64,000 bases of DNA from Manduca sexta (taxonomy: Eukaryota > Arthropoda > Insecta > Lepidoptera > Sphingidae): the NCBI RefSeq assembly GCF_014839805.1, contig NC_051134.1:6851170-6915169 (forward strand), in the 5' to 3' direction. A model generated the notes under the pieces. The model saw nothing but the letters and a program-made list of their open reading frames with translations. It did not search any database and was not told the origin of the DNA. Made by a program: the position numbers and the translations under genes. This document shows, in pieces, positions 49,599 through 59,930 of the stretch (the stretch's first letter is position 1; the number at the start of each line of letters is the position of its first letter).

Positions 49599-49665
49599 CA
49601 TACTCCTACAATTTCATCCCTGAAGGGGTAGATAGAGAGGTAAAGATTGCACCTATGATAAGCTT
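49599..49665 (-). repeat. SINE family A tail fragment
   Basis: 'TTTCATCCCTGAAGGGGTAG' and 'ATAGAGAGGTAAAGATTGCA' match the A tail. A possible second piece is 'AAACCCAGGACCTAGTTACA' at about 49788-49807. Confidence 0.5.
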
Positions 49666-49829
49666 TGTTAATATAGTCATAATAAAACATTAGACTAATT
49701 AACACTAAATCAAATCCTAAGGTAAATATGTATTGATAATTTGAAATCTCGTACTATTTTAGTTACCACATATGTGTACCAACAAGTCAAACCCAGGACC
49801 TAGTTACAGTAGTATACAATTCATTCGCC

Positions 49830-50460
49830 TAGAAACAATACAAATTATAATAATATCATCATTATAAGAATAGATATAATGATCAATTCCAAATTATATT
49901 TTTATTAAACTAATTTCAACTTCAATTACTAACATGTTGTTAAGAACATCAACTTCGTCACCGCCAGCTAAAGAACTAATTGAAAGACAAACAATATAAA
50001 ACATAATTAAAAAACTGTAGGCACTTAAAAACCGCTCTAATAAGCGTTGCGACGTTCCATTAAAACAATTAATAGCGCGGCAGACGTTGGAATAATACTG
50101 TTTTATTACGGCGAGCATTACATTGATGGAAATTAAGACAAGAAAATTACTGAGCAATCGTCGGATGAGTGATAGGAGATTGCAATTACTAATGGGAAAA
50201 ATGAATGACGTTTCATTACTCAATCTGCTGTTGGGAATACTTGATGGTCATTGGTTTAATATCAGATGTATATTAATATATTGTGGGAATATCAACAACA
50301 TCAACATTAAGTAATAGTGGTAATGTTCTTCAGCAAACGTGTAAGTTGATTACCTGGTATGCTAAGATTGCAGCACTGAACTGTATTACCTAATTGCTAA
50401 AGTTTTGTGTTAGAAAACGTACGTACGGTGTAGGTGTAAGTAAAGGAACTACAGACGGTG
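49830..50460. other. No feature recognised
   Basis: A 109-codon minus frame (49894-50223) of AT-biased composition. No motif. Confidence 0.5.
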
Positions 50461-50745
50461 ATATCCTAGTTGCGAGTGGAACGGACTTCCGAGACGAAGT
50501 CAGCAGGTTAAAAACCCATGGAAACATACCTCTGAGTTTTTTAAAGTTATGACAGTGGTCTTTGTGAATTTAATGGTGAAGGAAAATATCGTGAGTAAAC
50601 CTGCATAACTGAGAATATATCTGCAAGAATTTTGTGGGTATGTGCAGTCTGAAATTCGGCATTAGCTTGGTGGATTAAGACCTAATCTCTTAGTAATAAA
50701 AAGGGCCAATGCCCAGCAGTGGGACAGTACAATAATGTTATTATA
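50461..50745 (+). mobile_element. SINE family B, near full-length, diverged
   Basis: Starts ATATCCTAGTTGCGAGTGGA in the tRNA-like head and passes 'AATTTAATGGTGAAGGAAAA' in the body. It ends with 'GCCCAGCAGTGGGACAGTAC', followed by AATAATGTTATTATATTTT. Confidence 0.75.
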
Positions 50746-51593
50746 TTTTAAGGGTGCTTAGGAGCAGAGGCATTACTATTCCACTTACTATAAGATGATG
50801 TGGGCTCACTGCTATGCGTGAAACAAAGTGATACCGGTCCTTTTAAATCTAATTTACGCGACGAAACGCAACAAAGTTTCCACTTCAGGTGGCTTTTTGT
50901 CAAAGTAGTGGACCTGGCCTGATCCAGACGACCTCTTTATACAATCAATTACAGCACAGTGAAACACGTAGTCACTACTTGATTAATGAAGCTTGTCTCT
51001 GCCAGTTGAAGTCAGTCACGGTCATAACCACGCATCAGGTCTCCGCTCATTAACTTCCTAAAAAACTGTACTCAATTCCCTAGTCAGAGTAATTTCTAAG
51101 AAGCCAGCATTTTCAGTTAATGTTATTTCGTTATTTCTACAATTCCTGGAGCGTAATCGGAAATCCTCATTAACGTAATTAAGGCTATAAATACTCGATA
51201 AGCGTCTCAAAGGCGCGAAGGCGTCTTGATAAGGCTCAGATAACAGTTTTTCTGAAACAAGTTTTAAGGTGCCCTAAATTTACGACGTCACGGGGCGACC
51301 TATCTCAAAAAATATCTTAATTAACCAAGACAAGTGAGCCGAAACTTAATTTGAACGCGCTGAGGGAAATACTTTTTGGTACGTTCGAGATTTTTTGGTC
51401 GTGTACGTGTGGTTAATTAAATTTTAAGGATTTTGAAATGAGATAGTAAGTTTGTGTATTATATTTTATATTATAGTGTTTCGTTTAGTATGTACCATGA
51501 ATTCCGAGGACTAAGGTAATGTATTTTATTTTTGACAGGGGATTTCAGTTTGTAGACGAATTCATAAAGCGATAAATCGATCAAGATTTTATG
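50746..51593. other. No feature recognised
   Basis: No repeat partner within the window. Confidence 0.55.
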
Positions 51594-51671
51594 ACAAAGA
51601 ATACACACATAACGTTCAAAAAACCAGAGGTGTGGTTTTGAGCTTTGAACTACTAGCCTGTCGTCGCTCTA
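51594..51671 (-). repeat. SINE family B head fragment
   Basis: 'AAAGAATACACACATAACGT', then 'CCAGAGGTGTGG', then 'CTGTCGTCGCTC' matches the head and box B area of the 56.1 kb copy, strongly diverged. Confidence 0.5.
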
Positions 51672-51863
51672 TATACTAAAAATACAATGTGAGGGTACCA
51701 GATACATTTTTTACCTAACCAAATAGAAGCATACACAACGATGACAAATTTTCCATAATACCACGTTTAGAACTGACTACATCTGGAATCAGTTTGATAC
51801 GCTCAATAATACAAAGAACATAATTTGATCAGAGAAATTCTCTCATCGAGCCTACGGCACTCA

Positions 51864-52140
51864 CAGGTGTAGTTATTTGAAGTACACAAAAAAATATTAA
51901 GAAGAAAAATATATAACCATATGTCTATAAAGATGAAAATATACTGTCCCACTGCTGGGCAGGTGCAGTTATTTGAAGCACACGAAAAAATATTACAAAA
52001 AAAATATACAACCATATGTCTATAAAGATGAAAATATATTGTCTCACTGCTAGGCAGGTGCAGTTATTTGAAGCACACGAAAAAATATTACAAAAAAAAA
52101 TATACTTAACCATGTGTCTAGAAAGATGAAAATATTGTCA
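51864..52140. repeat. Three-copy tandem repeat, period 95-96 bp
   Basis: Units start CAGGTG at 51864, 51960 and 52055. Each has 'GTTATTTGAAG(C/T)ACAC(A/G)AAA', 'ACCAT(A/G)TGTCTA' and 'AAGATGAAAATAT'. Two junctions read 'CTGTCCCACTGCTGGGCAGG' or the close variant, which resembles the SINE B 3' end. Two long open frames across it are repeat artefacts. Confidence 0.85.
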
Positions 52141-52586
52141 ATTAACTCCGCCCTTGAACGTGACCTGAACCGTTTATGAAAGTTAATCAAACTTGGCGAC
52201 GTAATCAGCAAACTTGAGTCGATAGTTAATTACGCCCGATACTGGTACAGTCATGTGTCGGATTGACTAAACTTCGTTAATAATAACTTGCAAAGAGGTT
52301 GATGGCTTGTCTTGTGGTGAGTTTGAGGTTATGTAGACTACACTTTTGCCTTACGATTGGATTGGTAAGAAATGCATGGCAGTATTTATTGTTGAATGGA
52401 GAGATAGTTTTAGACACAACAATGTTTTTCGTCTTTTTCATCAGGAATTCGCAATCCGTTTACAATCTGTAGTAGTGTATTTATGGGAGGTTATTTATAC
52501 AAAGTGACCTATAACCCTCCAATCTTTCTTGCCTTCACCCACTTGCTACGATATAATATTTTGCTAATATGATTTAAATTTGAAGA
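52141..52586. other. No feature recognised
   Basis: Between the tandem array and G fragments. Confidence 0.55.
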
Positions 52587-52737
52587 TATTGTTTGTTTGT
52601 TGAGACGCGCTAATTGACGGAACTATTAGGTCGATTTTGAATTTTCTTTCACTAAATGGAAGCTACATTACTCATGAGTGCTATAGGCTATTTCTTTATC
52701 TCGGGAAAAGCTTTTTCCTGCGGGCGGTGATATTATT
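52587..52737 (-). repeat. Family G repeat
   Basis: Reverse orientation with 'GCTACATTACTCATGAGTGC' followed by 'TATAGGCTATTTCTTTATCT' and 'GAAAAGCTTTTTCCTGCGGG'. This corresponds to the 9340-9490 copy on the other strand. Confidence 0.6.
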
Positions 52738-52837
52738 AATACGGAAGTTTGGGTAAATGTTTTAATGTTTTAAGTTTGGATGTTTTTTAGAAGTAGAAGC
52801 GGAAACCGCTGATCAAATTTGAGTGGAATTAGGCAAA

Positions 52838-53025
52838 CAAATAGGACATGTCCTGAAATAACATATAGGCTCCTTTTTATCCCGGTAATTTGATTCCGTG
52901 GGAAATATTTAAATATTTAAGATGATTTTATAATAGATTTTGTTCTAGACCGCTTCGGTGATTTAGGATCTTTGGTAGCGGGAAAAGCTTTTCATGCGAC
53001 CGAAGCCACATGCGATACCTAGTCT
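52838..53025 (-). repeat. Diverged family G repeat
   Basis: Contains 'ACATATAGGCTCCTTTTTAT' with CCCGG, a gap, and then 'GGGAAAAGCTTTTCATGCGA' with CCGAAGCC. It looks like a second, older copy about 100 bp from the one at 52587. Confidence 0.5.
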
Positions 53026-53867
53026 GCAATAAAATGTATATCGTTACACAAATATAACTGTATACGACTGAATAGTGATACGTTAGCTGTCTACATTCTG
53101 GTAAGCGCTACGACTGTCCAGACCTTAAGCGACTCACAATTTTAGATTACGAAACACTGTGAGATACCGCAGTGTGTTGGACATCATGCCTAGATTACTC
53201 GGCTTGGATGTTGTAGACCTGTTTCTACAGAACAATTGAATGATATTTAACTTGTTCTTTAAGTTTTAGTTTAATAACACTACTAGCTCAATAATGGCAA
53301 AGTTATGTGTTCCAAGTATTCGTAATTTAGTAGAAGTGTCTAAGGAACTATAAACTTAAATAATATTTTCAAATACTAACGCACTGTTAAAGGTTTCGGT
53401 AAGTTGTTAACTAGTTTATTTCAGTTGTCGTACACGGGTTCAAATGTTTTGATGTATGAGACGTGAAACGTACAGTTTACAACTTACAGTAAAGAACTCA
53501 ATGAAAAATAAAGTTTAATTTACTATACTTTTAACTCGAATGACTTTTAACTAAAAGACGTTTTTGGAGCGTATTAGTACGGTGGGATTCTATATGGGTC
53601 ATTTTTTATCTGTAAATGATGAGACAGGCAATTACTCGTCTGAAAGCTGGCCACCAGTGCCGGATTTATATTTCTTATGAGTGTAGGCCACTTTATTTCT
53701 GCTGCCCCGTGTTTGTAGGTCTATGTATGTATCTAGATTTCTAAAATACTTCATAATTTTCCATTTTTTTGTATTATGGAAGGTAATTAGTTTTTAGCGG
53801 TGTAAAGGTTAACGCCACTGTAGAAGAACAGATGGTTGCGTTCCTCAATGGAAGGGGAAGATTCCCA
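53026..53867. other. No feature recognised
   Basis: AT-rich until the hairpin block at 53868. Confidence 0.55.
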
Positions 53868-53925
53868 GTCAGGCAGATGTTGCGCCTGACCGGCCGCGGC
53901 CCCTCCGACAGTTCCTATTCGGAGG
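53868..53925. repeat. Two adjacent short hairpins just left of the maT insertion
   Basis: GTCAGGC (53868-53874) pairs with GCCTGAC (53884-53890) across a 9 nt loop. CCTCCGA (53902-53908) pairs with TCGGAGG (53919-53925) across a 10 nt loop. The second hairpin ends 3 bp before the TA target. The block is GC-rich in an AT-rich setting and may belong to an older element into which maT jumped. Confidence 0.7.
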
Positions 53926-53930
53926 TGGTA

Positions 53931-53955
53931 TACTTAGTCTGGCCATAAATACTGT
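53931..53955 (+). repeat. Left terminal inverted repeat of the maT element
   Basis: This 25 bp arm pairs with 55217-55241. The mismatches are at arm positions 4, 11 and 22. The preceding TA at 53929-53930 is the target duplication. Confidence 0.9.
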
Positions 53956-54074
53956 TACACTTAATTATAAAAAAATATTACATTTGAATTTCGAATCTGT
54001 CATTTTTATACGATTGTTCATTGTGTTTTCTCATTTTGGCGCCAATACATTGTAAAATATTTTGCGATATTAAA

Positions 54075-55115
54075 ATGGTGTGGGGTGATAAAGAGAACCG
54101 AATCGCTGTGATAGCATTACACAAAGTAGGTATGGAGCCAAATGCAATTTTTAAAACTCTCCATACACTTGGTATTAGTAAAATGTTTGTGTACCGGGCT
54201 ATTAATAGGTACAATGAGACCTCCTCTGTTTGTGACAGAAAAAGATCTGGCCGTCCACGTAGTGTTCGTACGAAAAAGGTGGTCAAAGCAGTAAGGGAAA
54301 GAATTCGAAGAAATCCTGTCCGAAAGCAAAAGATTTTATCTCGGGAAATGAAGATAGCACCTAGAACCATGTCGCGTATTTTAAAAGATGACTTAGGACT
54401 TGCAGCCTATAAGAGACGCACTGGCCATTTCTTAACTGATAATTTAAAGAAGAATAGGGTGGTAAAATCGAAACAACTACTGAAGCGGTACGCAAAGGGA
54501 GGTCACAGAAAAATTTTGTTTACGGATGAGAAAATTTTTACAATTGAGCAACATTTTAACAAACAAAATGACCGTATTTATGCTCAAAGCTCTAAGGAAG
54601 CTTCCCAATTAGTCGACAGAGTGCAACGTGGACATTATCCGACTTCAGTGATGGTTTGGTGGGGTGTTAGCTATGAAGGAGTGACTGAGCCATATTTTTG
54701 TGAAAAAGGTATCAAAACATCGGCACAAGTGTATCAAGATACCATTCTTGAGAAGGTAGTTAAGCCCCTTAACATCACCATGTTCAATAACCAAGTATGG
54801 TCCTTCCAGCAAGACTCGGCGCCGGGTCATAAAGCTCGGTCCACGCAGTCTTGGTTGGAATCGAACGTTTCGGACTTCATCAGAGCTGAAGACTGGCCGT
54901 CGTCTAGTCCCGATCTTAATCCGCTGGATTATGATTTGTGGTCAGTTTTAGAGAGTACAGCTTGCTCTAAACGCCATGATAATTTGGAGTCCCTAAAACA
55001 ATCTATACGATAGGCAGTGAAGAATTTTCCCATGGAAAGAGTGCGTGCTTCTATTGATAACTGGCCTCATCGTTTAAAGGACTGTATTGCAGCCAATGGA
55101 GACCACTTCGAATAA
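54075..55115 (+). pseudogene. maT transposase with one premature stop codon
   Basis: The product is a cut-and-paste transposase that binds the element's inverted repeats and moves it into TA sites. I start it at the ATG giving MVWGDKENRI. An upstream in-frame ATG at 54021 would add 18 residues unlike the family. Residues about 1-50 and 75-110 look like two helix-turn-helix units, joined by a basic linker with SGRPRSVRT at 58-66. The catalytic aspartates are D151 (FTDEKIFTIEQ), D247 (FQQDSAPGH) and D285 (SPDLNPLDYDLW). There are 37 residues between the second and third, which defines DD37D. Codon 313 (55011-55013) is TAG. The same frame then runs 33 more codons to TAA at 55113-55115 and ends in CIAANGDHFE, a family-typical C-terminus. 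All catalytic residues precede the stop, but the tail is lost, so the copy is probably inactive. No frameshift is seen. Confidence 0.93.
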
Positions 55116-55216
55116 GCTTTTTATATTTTTAATTGTTTTATATTTATGTATTAAACTGACACACTGTAAAAGTAATAAATGTTATTTGCAGTTAACAATT
55201 TTCTTTTTTCTTTATT

Positions 55217-55241
55217 ACAATATTTATGGCAAGACTAGGTA
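55217..55241 (-). repeat. Right terminal inverted repeat of the maT element
   Basis: This is the inverted partner of 53931-53955, followed by TA at 55242-55243. The arm is long enough to hold a transposase binding site. Confidence 0.9.
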
Positions 55242-55279
55242 TACTGCTGCACGTCGCGCAAATTGTGCAAGCGTGATTC

Positions 55280-55355
55280 AGGATCGATGTCGCCATCTAT
55301 CGTGATATCACTGCATCGATCCTCTTGCAGTTCCGGCGATGTTGACGAGATGGCG
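55280..55355. repeat. Nested inverted repeats just right of the maT insertion
   Basis: AGGATCGATG (55280-55289) pairs perfectly with CATCGATCCT (55314-55323). Its 24 nt loop contains the perfect palindrome GTGATATCAC (55302-55311). CGCCATCT (55291-55298) also pairs with AGATGGCG (55348-55355). I do not recognise the parent element. Confidence 0.75.
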
Positions 55356-56112
55356 GTGTATGCATCGATTGTACCGCCACAAGTTAAATAAACGACTGAT
55401 TAATTAAATTGAGTGAGCGTCCTCTAAAATCTGCCGCCCATAAACCGCGGTCTATACGGCCTATTTACAAATCCAGGACTGCTGACTACTACTCATAAAC
55501 AGTACCTACCCCACAAAACTATAGTCTTCCACGATGCTCCCCTTCGCTCCCCATGCCCCATTGTTATTGCGGATTTCTAACAGCAACTCAAACGTACTTT
55601 CGCGCGAGTGGTCTACCATTTTTGACTGAACAAGATAACATCATGCAAATATGTGGTGATGCTCCCCCGCTAGCCTTTTTAACCGTTCTAAAACTCCAAA
55701 CTATCTTCATTCCATTTGAACCTCTACCCACACGGCACTAACAACAAAGCCACAAGTGTTCTCATTAAAGCACTATATTTCAAGTAAATTAGCCCGCCAA
55801 TTTGGTCTAGACGCAAGAAATTAGTTTAGGCGTTAATTTCTCGCGTTAATTAAGTTATGATATTTTCCTCGGTGTAATTTAGTAATTAGAGGCTAGTATG
55901 ACTCGGCGGTGGTCGTTAATTTTTTTTATGTGGGCAATGAAAGTTCATCGACCTTCTTCATCTTGACTGTCGGGTAAATGATTTTCGTTCATTTCTACCT
56001 AAAGTTTTGATAAAAATGTAGCTATCTACGTATCTACTTACTTATAAATTTGTCCATTTTATTTCTTGTAAATTCGTAAAGTTGTCATGTGATTTTATAA
56101 TATAAATAATAT
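55356..56112. other. No feature recognised
   Basis: Frame at 55553-55741 has no family. The left part may belong to the structured block right of maT. Confidence 0.5.
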
Positions 56113-56424
56113 AATATCAGCCCTGTATTATATACTTGCCCACTGCTGAGCACGGGCCTCCTCTACTACTGAGAGGGATTAGGCCTTAGTCCACCACGCT
56201 GGCCTAGTGCGGATTGGTAGAGTTCACACACCCTGGAAATTCCTATAGAGAACTTCTCAGGTATGCAGGTTTCCTCACGATGTTGTCCTTCACCGTTAAA
56301 GCAAGCGATATTTCACAAATAATACACACATATTTAGAAAAGTCAGAGGTGTGTGCCCTTGGGATTTGAACCTGCGGACATTCGTCTCGGCAGTCCGTTC
56401 CACAACCAACTAGGCTATCGCCGC
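56113..56424 (-). mobile_element. SINE family B, full-length copy with tRNA-like head
   Basis: Read on the minus strand it begins GCGGCGATAGCCTAGTTGGT, with a box A-like GATAGCCTAGTTGG, and has 'CGCAGGTTCAAATCCC' as the box B. It continues through 'GCGCACTAGG'-like and AGTAGAGGAGG blocks to 'CAGCAGTGGG' and a TATAATACAGGGCTGATAT tail. About 312 bp. This copy sets the family definition for the others. RNA polymerase III transcription is inferred from the boxes. The tRNA of origin is not clear. Confidence 0.8.
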
Positions 56425-56444
56425 TTTTTTTTATAGAATACTAG

Positions 56445-56540
56445 CTTTTGCTTACGTCTCCACCTGTATGTTTCTTTCCGGGATAAATATTTACCCGGGA
56501 TTAAAAGTAGTATATAGATATAGCTGCCTATTAGAGAAAA
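56445..56540 (+). repeat. Family G fragment
   Basis: 'ACTAGCTTTTGCTTACGTCT' followed by 'CCGGGATAAATATTTACCCG' and a 'GGGATTAAAAGTAG' motif. It immediately follows the 5' end of the minus-strand SINE B. Confidence 0.5.
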
Positions 56541-57099
56541 AAACTTAGAATGTGTTCAGTACATATGGTCGCATTTTTATGCAGGATTTTTGAAAATATT
56601 ACTTGTCATAATTTAGTACACATATAAACTGCAATTCGGACTGTACATTTATAATATGTTACCTTTTTTATCCCATTTTTTTTTATTGTGGTAATTAAAA
56701 TTATTCGACGGGCGAATTTCGATCACTCAACCACCACTAGTGCGATATAAATTGATCGTCTGGCGAATAATAAATTTTATGAGGGCAAAAATTTAATTTT
56801 GGTTAAATTTCTGACAAGTACCTACTGTTTACTCATAAATATATTTATCCATACAAGCTAACAATAATTATTTTTTACGTTAAATACTAGAAAGAAGAAA
56901 GAAAAACGATTTATTCTATACCATTTAAGGCACTTTGATGAAAAATTACACACTCCAAACAAACTTGAAGAAGTCAACATTGGATAATGTTTTTATATAC
57001 AAAAATGTAATAAAATCTATATTCTATATACATAAAACAAAAAACACATATGATCATAAAAACGGTAATACTGCGCTGATGGCCGCTTCGGAAGTTTCC
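56541..57099. other. No feature recognised
   Basis: AT-rich. Confidence 0.6.
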
Positions 57100-57300
57100 T
57101 ACAACTAATTTACTAACTTTTATTATTTTACGTGAACTCCAAGCAGACGGGGCGCCGCGACGCGAAAAAAAACTTTGTTTGGCACGTGTAAAATTGGATG
57201 AAATCCGTCCGAAGCATTGTTTGAAACGCGGCTGTTGTAACGCAGTCGATCGCGAACTTTTTAAACCGCCGAATGAAATACTCATGGAAAGCACCGGGTC
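57100..57300. other. CpG-rich block, no gene recognised
   Basis: About 200 bp with GGGGCGCCGCGACGCG and CAGTCGATCGCGAAC, in contrast to the AT-rich flanks. A 106-codon minus-strand frame (first ATG-type residue M4) crosses it but shows no family. A 5' exon, promoter-like island or old element are all possible. Confidence 0.3.
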
Positions 57301-58595
57301 AGTAAATAGGGACGAGATGGATTTTTTTGTGTGAGTGCTGTGTATTGACTTTGTGATTTGACACCTAGATGATAGAGCTTATAATGTAATGTATGTATCT
57401 ATAGCTCATTATATGTAGTGTTTGTAGGTACTTCTAAAATTATATTTTCAACACTACCGGCTTGTTACATAAATAAACAGTCCATTCAATACCGCGTGTC
57501 ATTGTGCATGCCGTATTTACAATAATGTCCAGTTTTTCAATTTAAATTCTGCTGGGTGGTAGAAATATTCCACACGAGCGACTTACTAACTTGATATTAT
57601 TCTCTATTTTTTATTAATGGGTAACACTAAACATTTCTATAGTAATCGCTATACAGTTTAATAATATTATCATTCATCAACAAAATCAATTATTTTAACA
57701 ATTACCCTATATATAGTTTAACTATAACATTCCTAAATACGAGAATTGTTTGCTCAAAAAATAAACATAGCGACAGGATGAGGAAGTAAACAATAAAATA
57801 TGCGATAGTTTCCTTTTCAAACAATATTCCCTTGTAACAACATTTGTGATGTCAAAAACAGAACACACCTTTTCGTAAACACTAGTGATGTAGAAACTGT
57901 ATATACTTTTCCTATATTAGTGAAATAGACTTGCAGTTAATATATTAATACACGCTATGTCAAATTCACGAAATAAAAAACGAAATTGTAAACAATCTAC
58001 CAACTTCTCAATTAATAATGTTATTTTTTAAAGGACTATATACTTACAGTCACCTGTTAAGGAACATATATTATAATTTAATCTTATTCTAAATGAACAC
58101 AAAAAAACAATTGGCATTACCCACACAGTTGTCTAAGAATTGCAATCTTTATTATATTAGACGAAATTGACAGCTCTGTAGAAAGACTTTTTATTTTTTA
58201 ATATTATTCATTCAAATTTTCTAATAATTTCCTAAATATAATACACAGCTGTTTTACATAAACGTAATTCCCATTCTCAATCTTCAATCCGATTTCGAGA
58301 CTGAACCAATCACAATAATTCATTTGTAAGCATGTCAAAATTTTTGTTACAATTAGTAAATTTTTGAGACAGATCAAATAAAGCGCTTCGGATCGTTTCG
58401 CCCCTTTACGAACACGAAATTCGATGATGCATTCGATAGTTTGTCACTTTTAAAATATTATGCATTATATAGTCAATTTAACGGCATTTTGCAGTTGTGT
58501 CATCGTAATTCTAAAGTTGCGTTTGTTTGAAAATGGCGGTTAGATGGTAAGTCATTCGCAGCCGAAAGTCCGTCTGGTACGTCTATTTTTAACAA
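57301..58595. other. No feature recognised
   Basis: AT-rich. No coding signal. Confidence 0.6.
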
Positions 58596-58958
58596 TCAGC
58601 ATTGTGCAAACACTACAATGTTCCAAATAACATCACTAGCGAACATTAAATCAGCCACTACATTAGCTCGTACAACTCTCAACGCCACCGGAAACGTTTT
58701 TATTTTGTGTACTTTCATGTTTGACCATAGTCCATACACAAGCAAGGTCGGAACATGAAGTGCCGGAACTAGGGTGATGGTTACGACTATATTAATTTGA
58801 ATTTGCACCTTGATGATAAAAAAGTAATGCACACACTGTGGTGTCCTCCACTTTATGTGTTCTTGGGTAGTGGAATAAAACAACAAAGTAAACAATAAGT
58901 ACAGCACAGCATACCGGAGACGTCCGCCCTGCGCCGCCAACGGCTCGGAAGTGTTGCG
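58596..58958 (-). other. Possible membrane-protein exon or relic, unrecognised
   Basis: A minus-strand frame is open from just after TAA (58959-58961) to TGA (58596-58598). It has no ATG near its start: the apparent start is TTG, so any real exon would need an upstream acceptor. The translation has three hydrophobic stretches (around YAVLYLLFTLLFYS; INIVVTITLVPALHVPTLLV; and VVADLMFASDVIWNIVVFAQ), separated by basic segments. This could suit a piece of a multi-pass insect chemoreceptor-like protein, but I see no diagnostic motif. Confidence 0.15.
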
Positions 58959-58993
58959 TTACCGCTGGGCTGTGGTGATCTTCATTATCAATA

Positions 58994-59251
58994 CATCACA
59001 CACACAACATCACGAATTTATCCCCGAAGGCGTATTCAGAAGCGCAACCAGGGCACCTACTATTCGCCAAGTGCATTCCGTTCCATGATGTGGTAGGGGG
59101 CGAGCCCATCGCCATATTGGGCACAAATTCCACACTTCGGGCTGTCAATGAGCAGAAAATCACAAATATAACTTTGCTCGACCCGGAATTGGAACCCAGG
59201 ACCTATGAGCGCTGCCGTACCACGCATGCAGTATAACTACGCCACTGAGGC
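58994..59251 (-). mobile_element. SINE family A, full-length reference copy
   Basis: On the minus strand it begins GCCTCAGTGGCGTAGTTATA, with box A-like GTGGCGTAGTTAT. The box B is 'GGGTTCCAATTCCGGGTCGA'. The body contains 'GGCGATGGGCTCGCCCCCTA', and the copy ends in 'CTTCGGGGATAAATTCGTGA' followed by TGTTGTGTGTGTGATG. It is the most complete copy and shows both promoter boxes. Confidence 0.85.
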
Positions 59252-59344
59252 AGTCAAAATAATAAATATGATCATTATTATAAATTAAATCTTTTTCTAT
59301 TTGGGTTTTGTTAAAAGAATTGAAGTCTTGAAGTCTGGCCGCCG

Positions 59345-59620
59345 GTCTTTTGACTTCAAGACACTGTGAGCTCATTCTGGGTAGATCGGACCACCAACAG
59401 CTAAAATTTTAAAAAGTTGTATAATTGTAAAATGTAGGTAGATATTGTAACTTTGACTTTACGGATGAACAACACCTCGGTCCCCCTGTGACCATGAAGG
59501 CTGAAAAGTCTTCGAAACGTCGGGAGAAAAATAAAATACAAAAAAACGCGATAGAATCCGGAAAATTAGTTTAATTTCAATGTCGAACATTCGCGTAAAC
59601 ATAAGAAATCATTATAGAAT
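59345..59620 (+). repeat. Family F repeat, reference copy
   Basis: 'TTGACTTCAAGACACTGTGA' to 'CGCGTAAACATAAGAAATCA'. It contains 'CCCTGTGACCATGAAGGCTG' and 'GTCTTCGAAACGTCGGGAGA'. About 270 bp and non-coding. A separate tail piece lies at 60095-60140. Confidence 0.7.
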
Positions 59621-59759
59621 TGAAATGATTTTTATCATCATAGAATATGAGACAAGCAGACGAAGCCGCGAGTACAAACTAGTGTTGCAAATGATAAACA
59701 AGATAAATATGGCAAGAAAATCCTCAAACAAGCAATTAAGCGCGACCTGTTTCAGGCGA

Positions 59760-59930
59760 CACTACATTTTTTACTATCTACCCCCATTAGGGCCTGTATT
59801 GGCAGTGGATACGGGTTCGGGAAGATTAACAGTCGATCCTGACCCGGTTTTATCTGCGGGCGCGACGTCCATTACTTTAGCGACAACGTGCCGCGGAAAT
59901 AGTGAAATGTCCCAAAGCGTTTTGACTGCC
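59760..59930. other. GC-rich segment inside the longest open frame, unidentified
   Basis: The 155-codon plus frame (59580-60047) starts inside the family F repeat, so it is not a gene as a whole. Its middle (PPLGPVLAVDTGSGRLTVDP...) comes from a GC-richer stretch of unknown origin. Confidence 0.25.

Larger units (their letters stand above)
53931..55241 (+). mobile_element. maT-type (DD37D) Tc1/mariner-superfamily DNA transposon, nearly intact
   Basis: The element is 1311 bp. It is bounded by terminal inverted repeats that match at 22 of the first 25 positions: the left end begins TACTTAGTCTGGCCATAAAT, and the right end read on the other strand begins TACCTAGTCTTGCCATAAAT. A TA dinucleotide flanks each end (53929-53930 and 55242-55243), as expected for the TA target duplication of this superfamily. 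Inside is one transposase reading frame with about 144 bp of 5' and 126 bp of 3' non-coding sequence. The spacing of catalytic residues (DD37D) is that of the maT family known from moths and other insects. Only one disabling change is visible (a nonsense codon), so the insertion looks young compared with the surrounding repeat fragments. Confidence 0.95.

Noticed and set aside
51803..52113. Two overlapping minus-strand frames with repeated YIFIFIDIWLYIF segments
   Set aside because: They are translations of the 96 bp tandem repeat, not a repeat protein.
51864..52140. CRISPR-like array
   Set aside because: Units are contiguous and similar along their whole length with no variable spacers. The context is a eukaryotic genome.
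54021..54074. Upstream ATG as the transposase start
   Set aside because: The extra 18 residues are unlike the family N-terminus. MVWGDKENRI at 54075 fits the usual start.
53978..54370. 130-codon minus-strand frame
   Set aside because: Antisense shadow of the transposase gene.
59205..59251. Possible tRNA gene at the head of another SINE A
   Set aside because: Same reason: it belongs to a repeated SINE copy and lacks acceptor-stem pairing.
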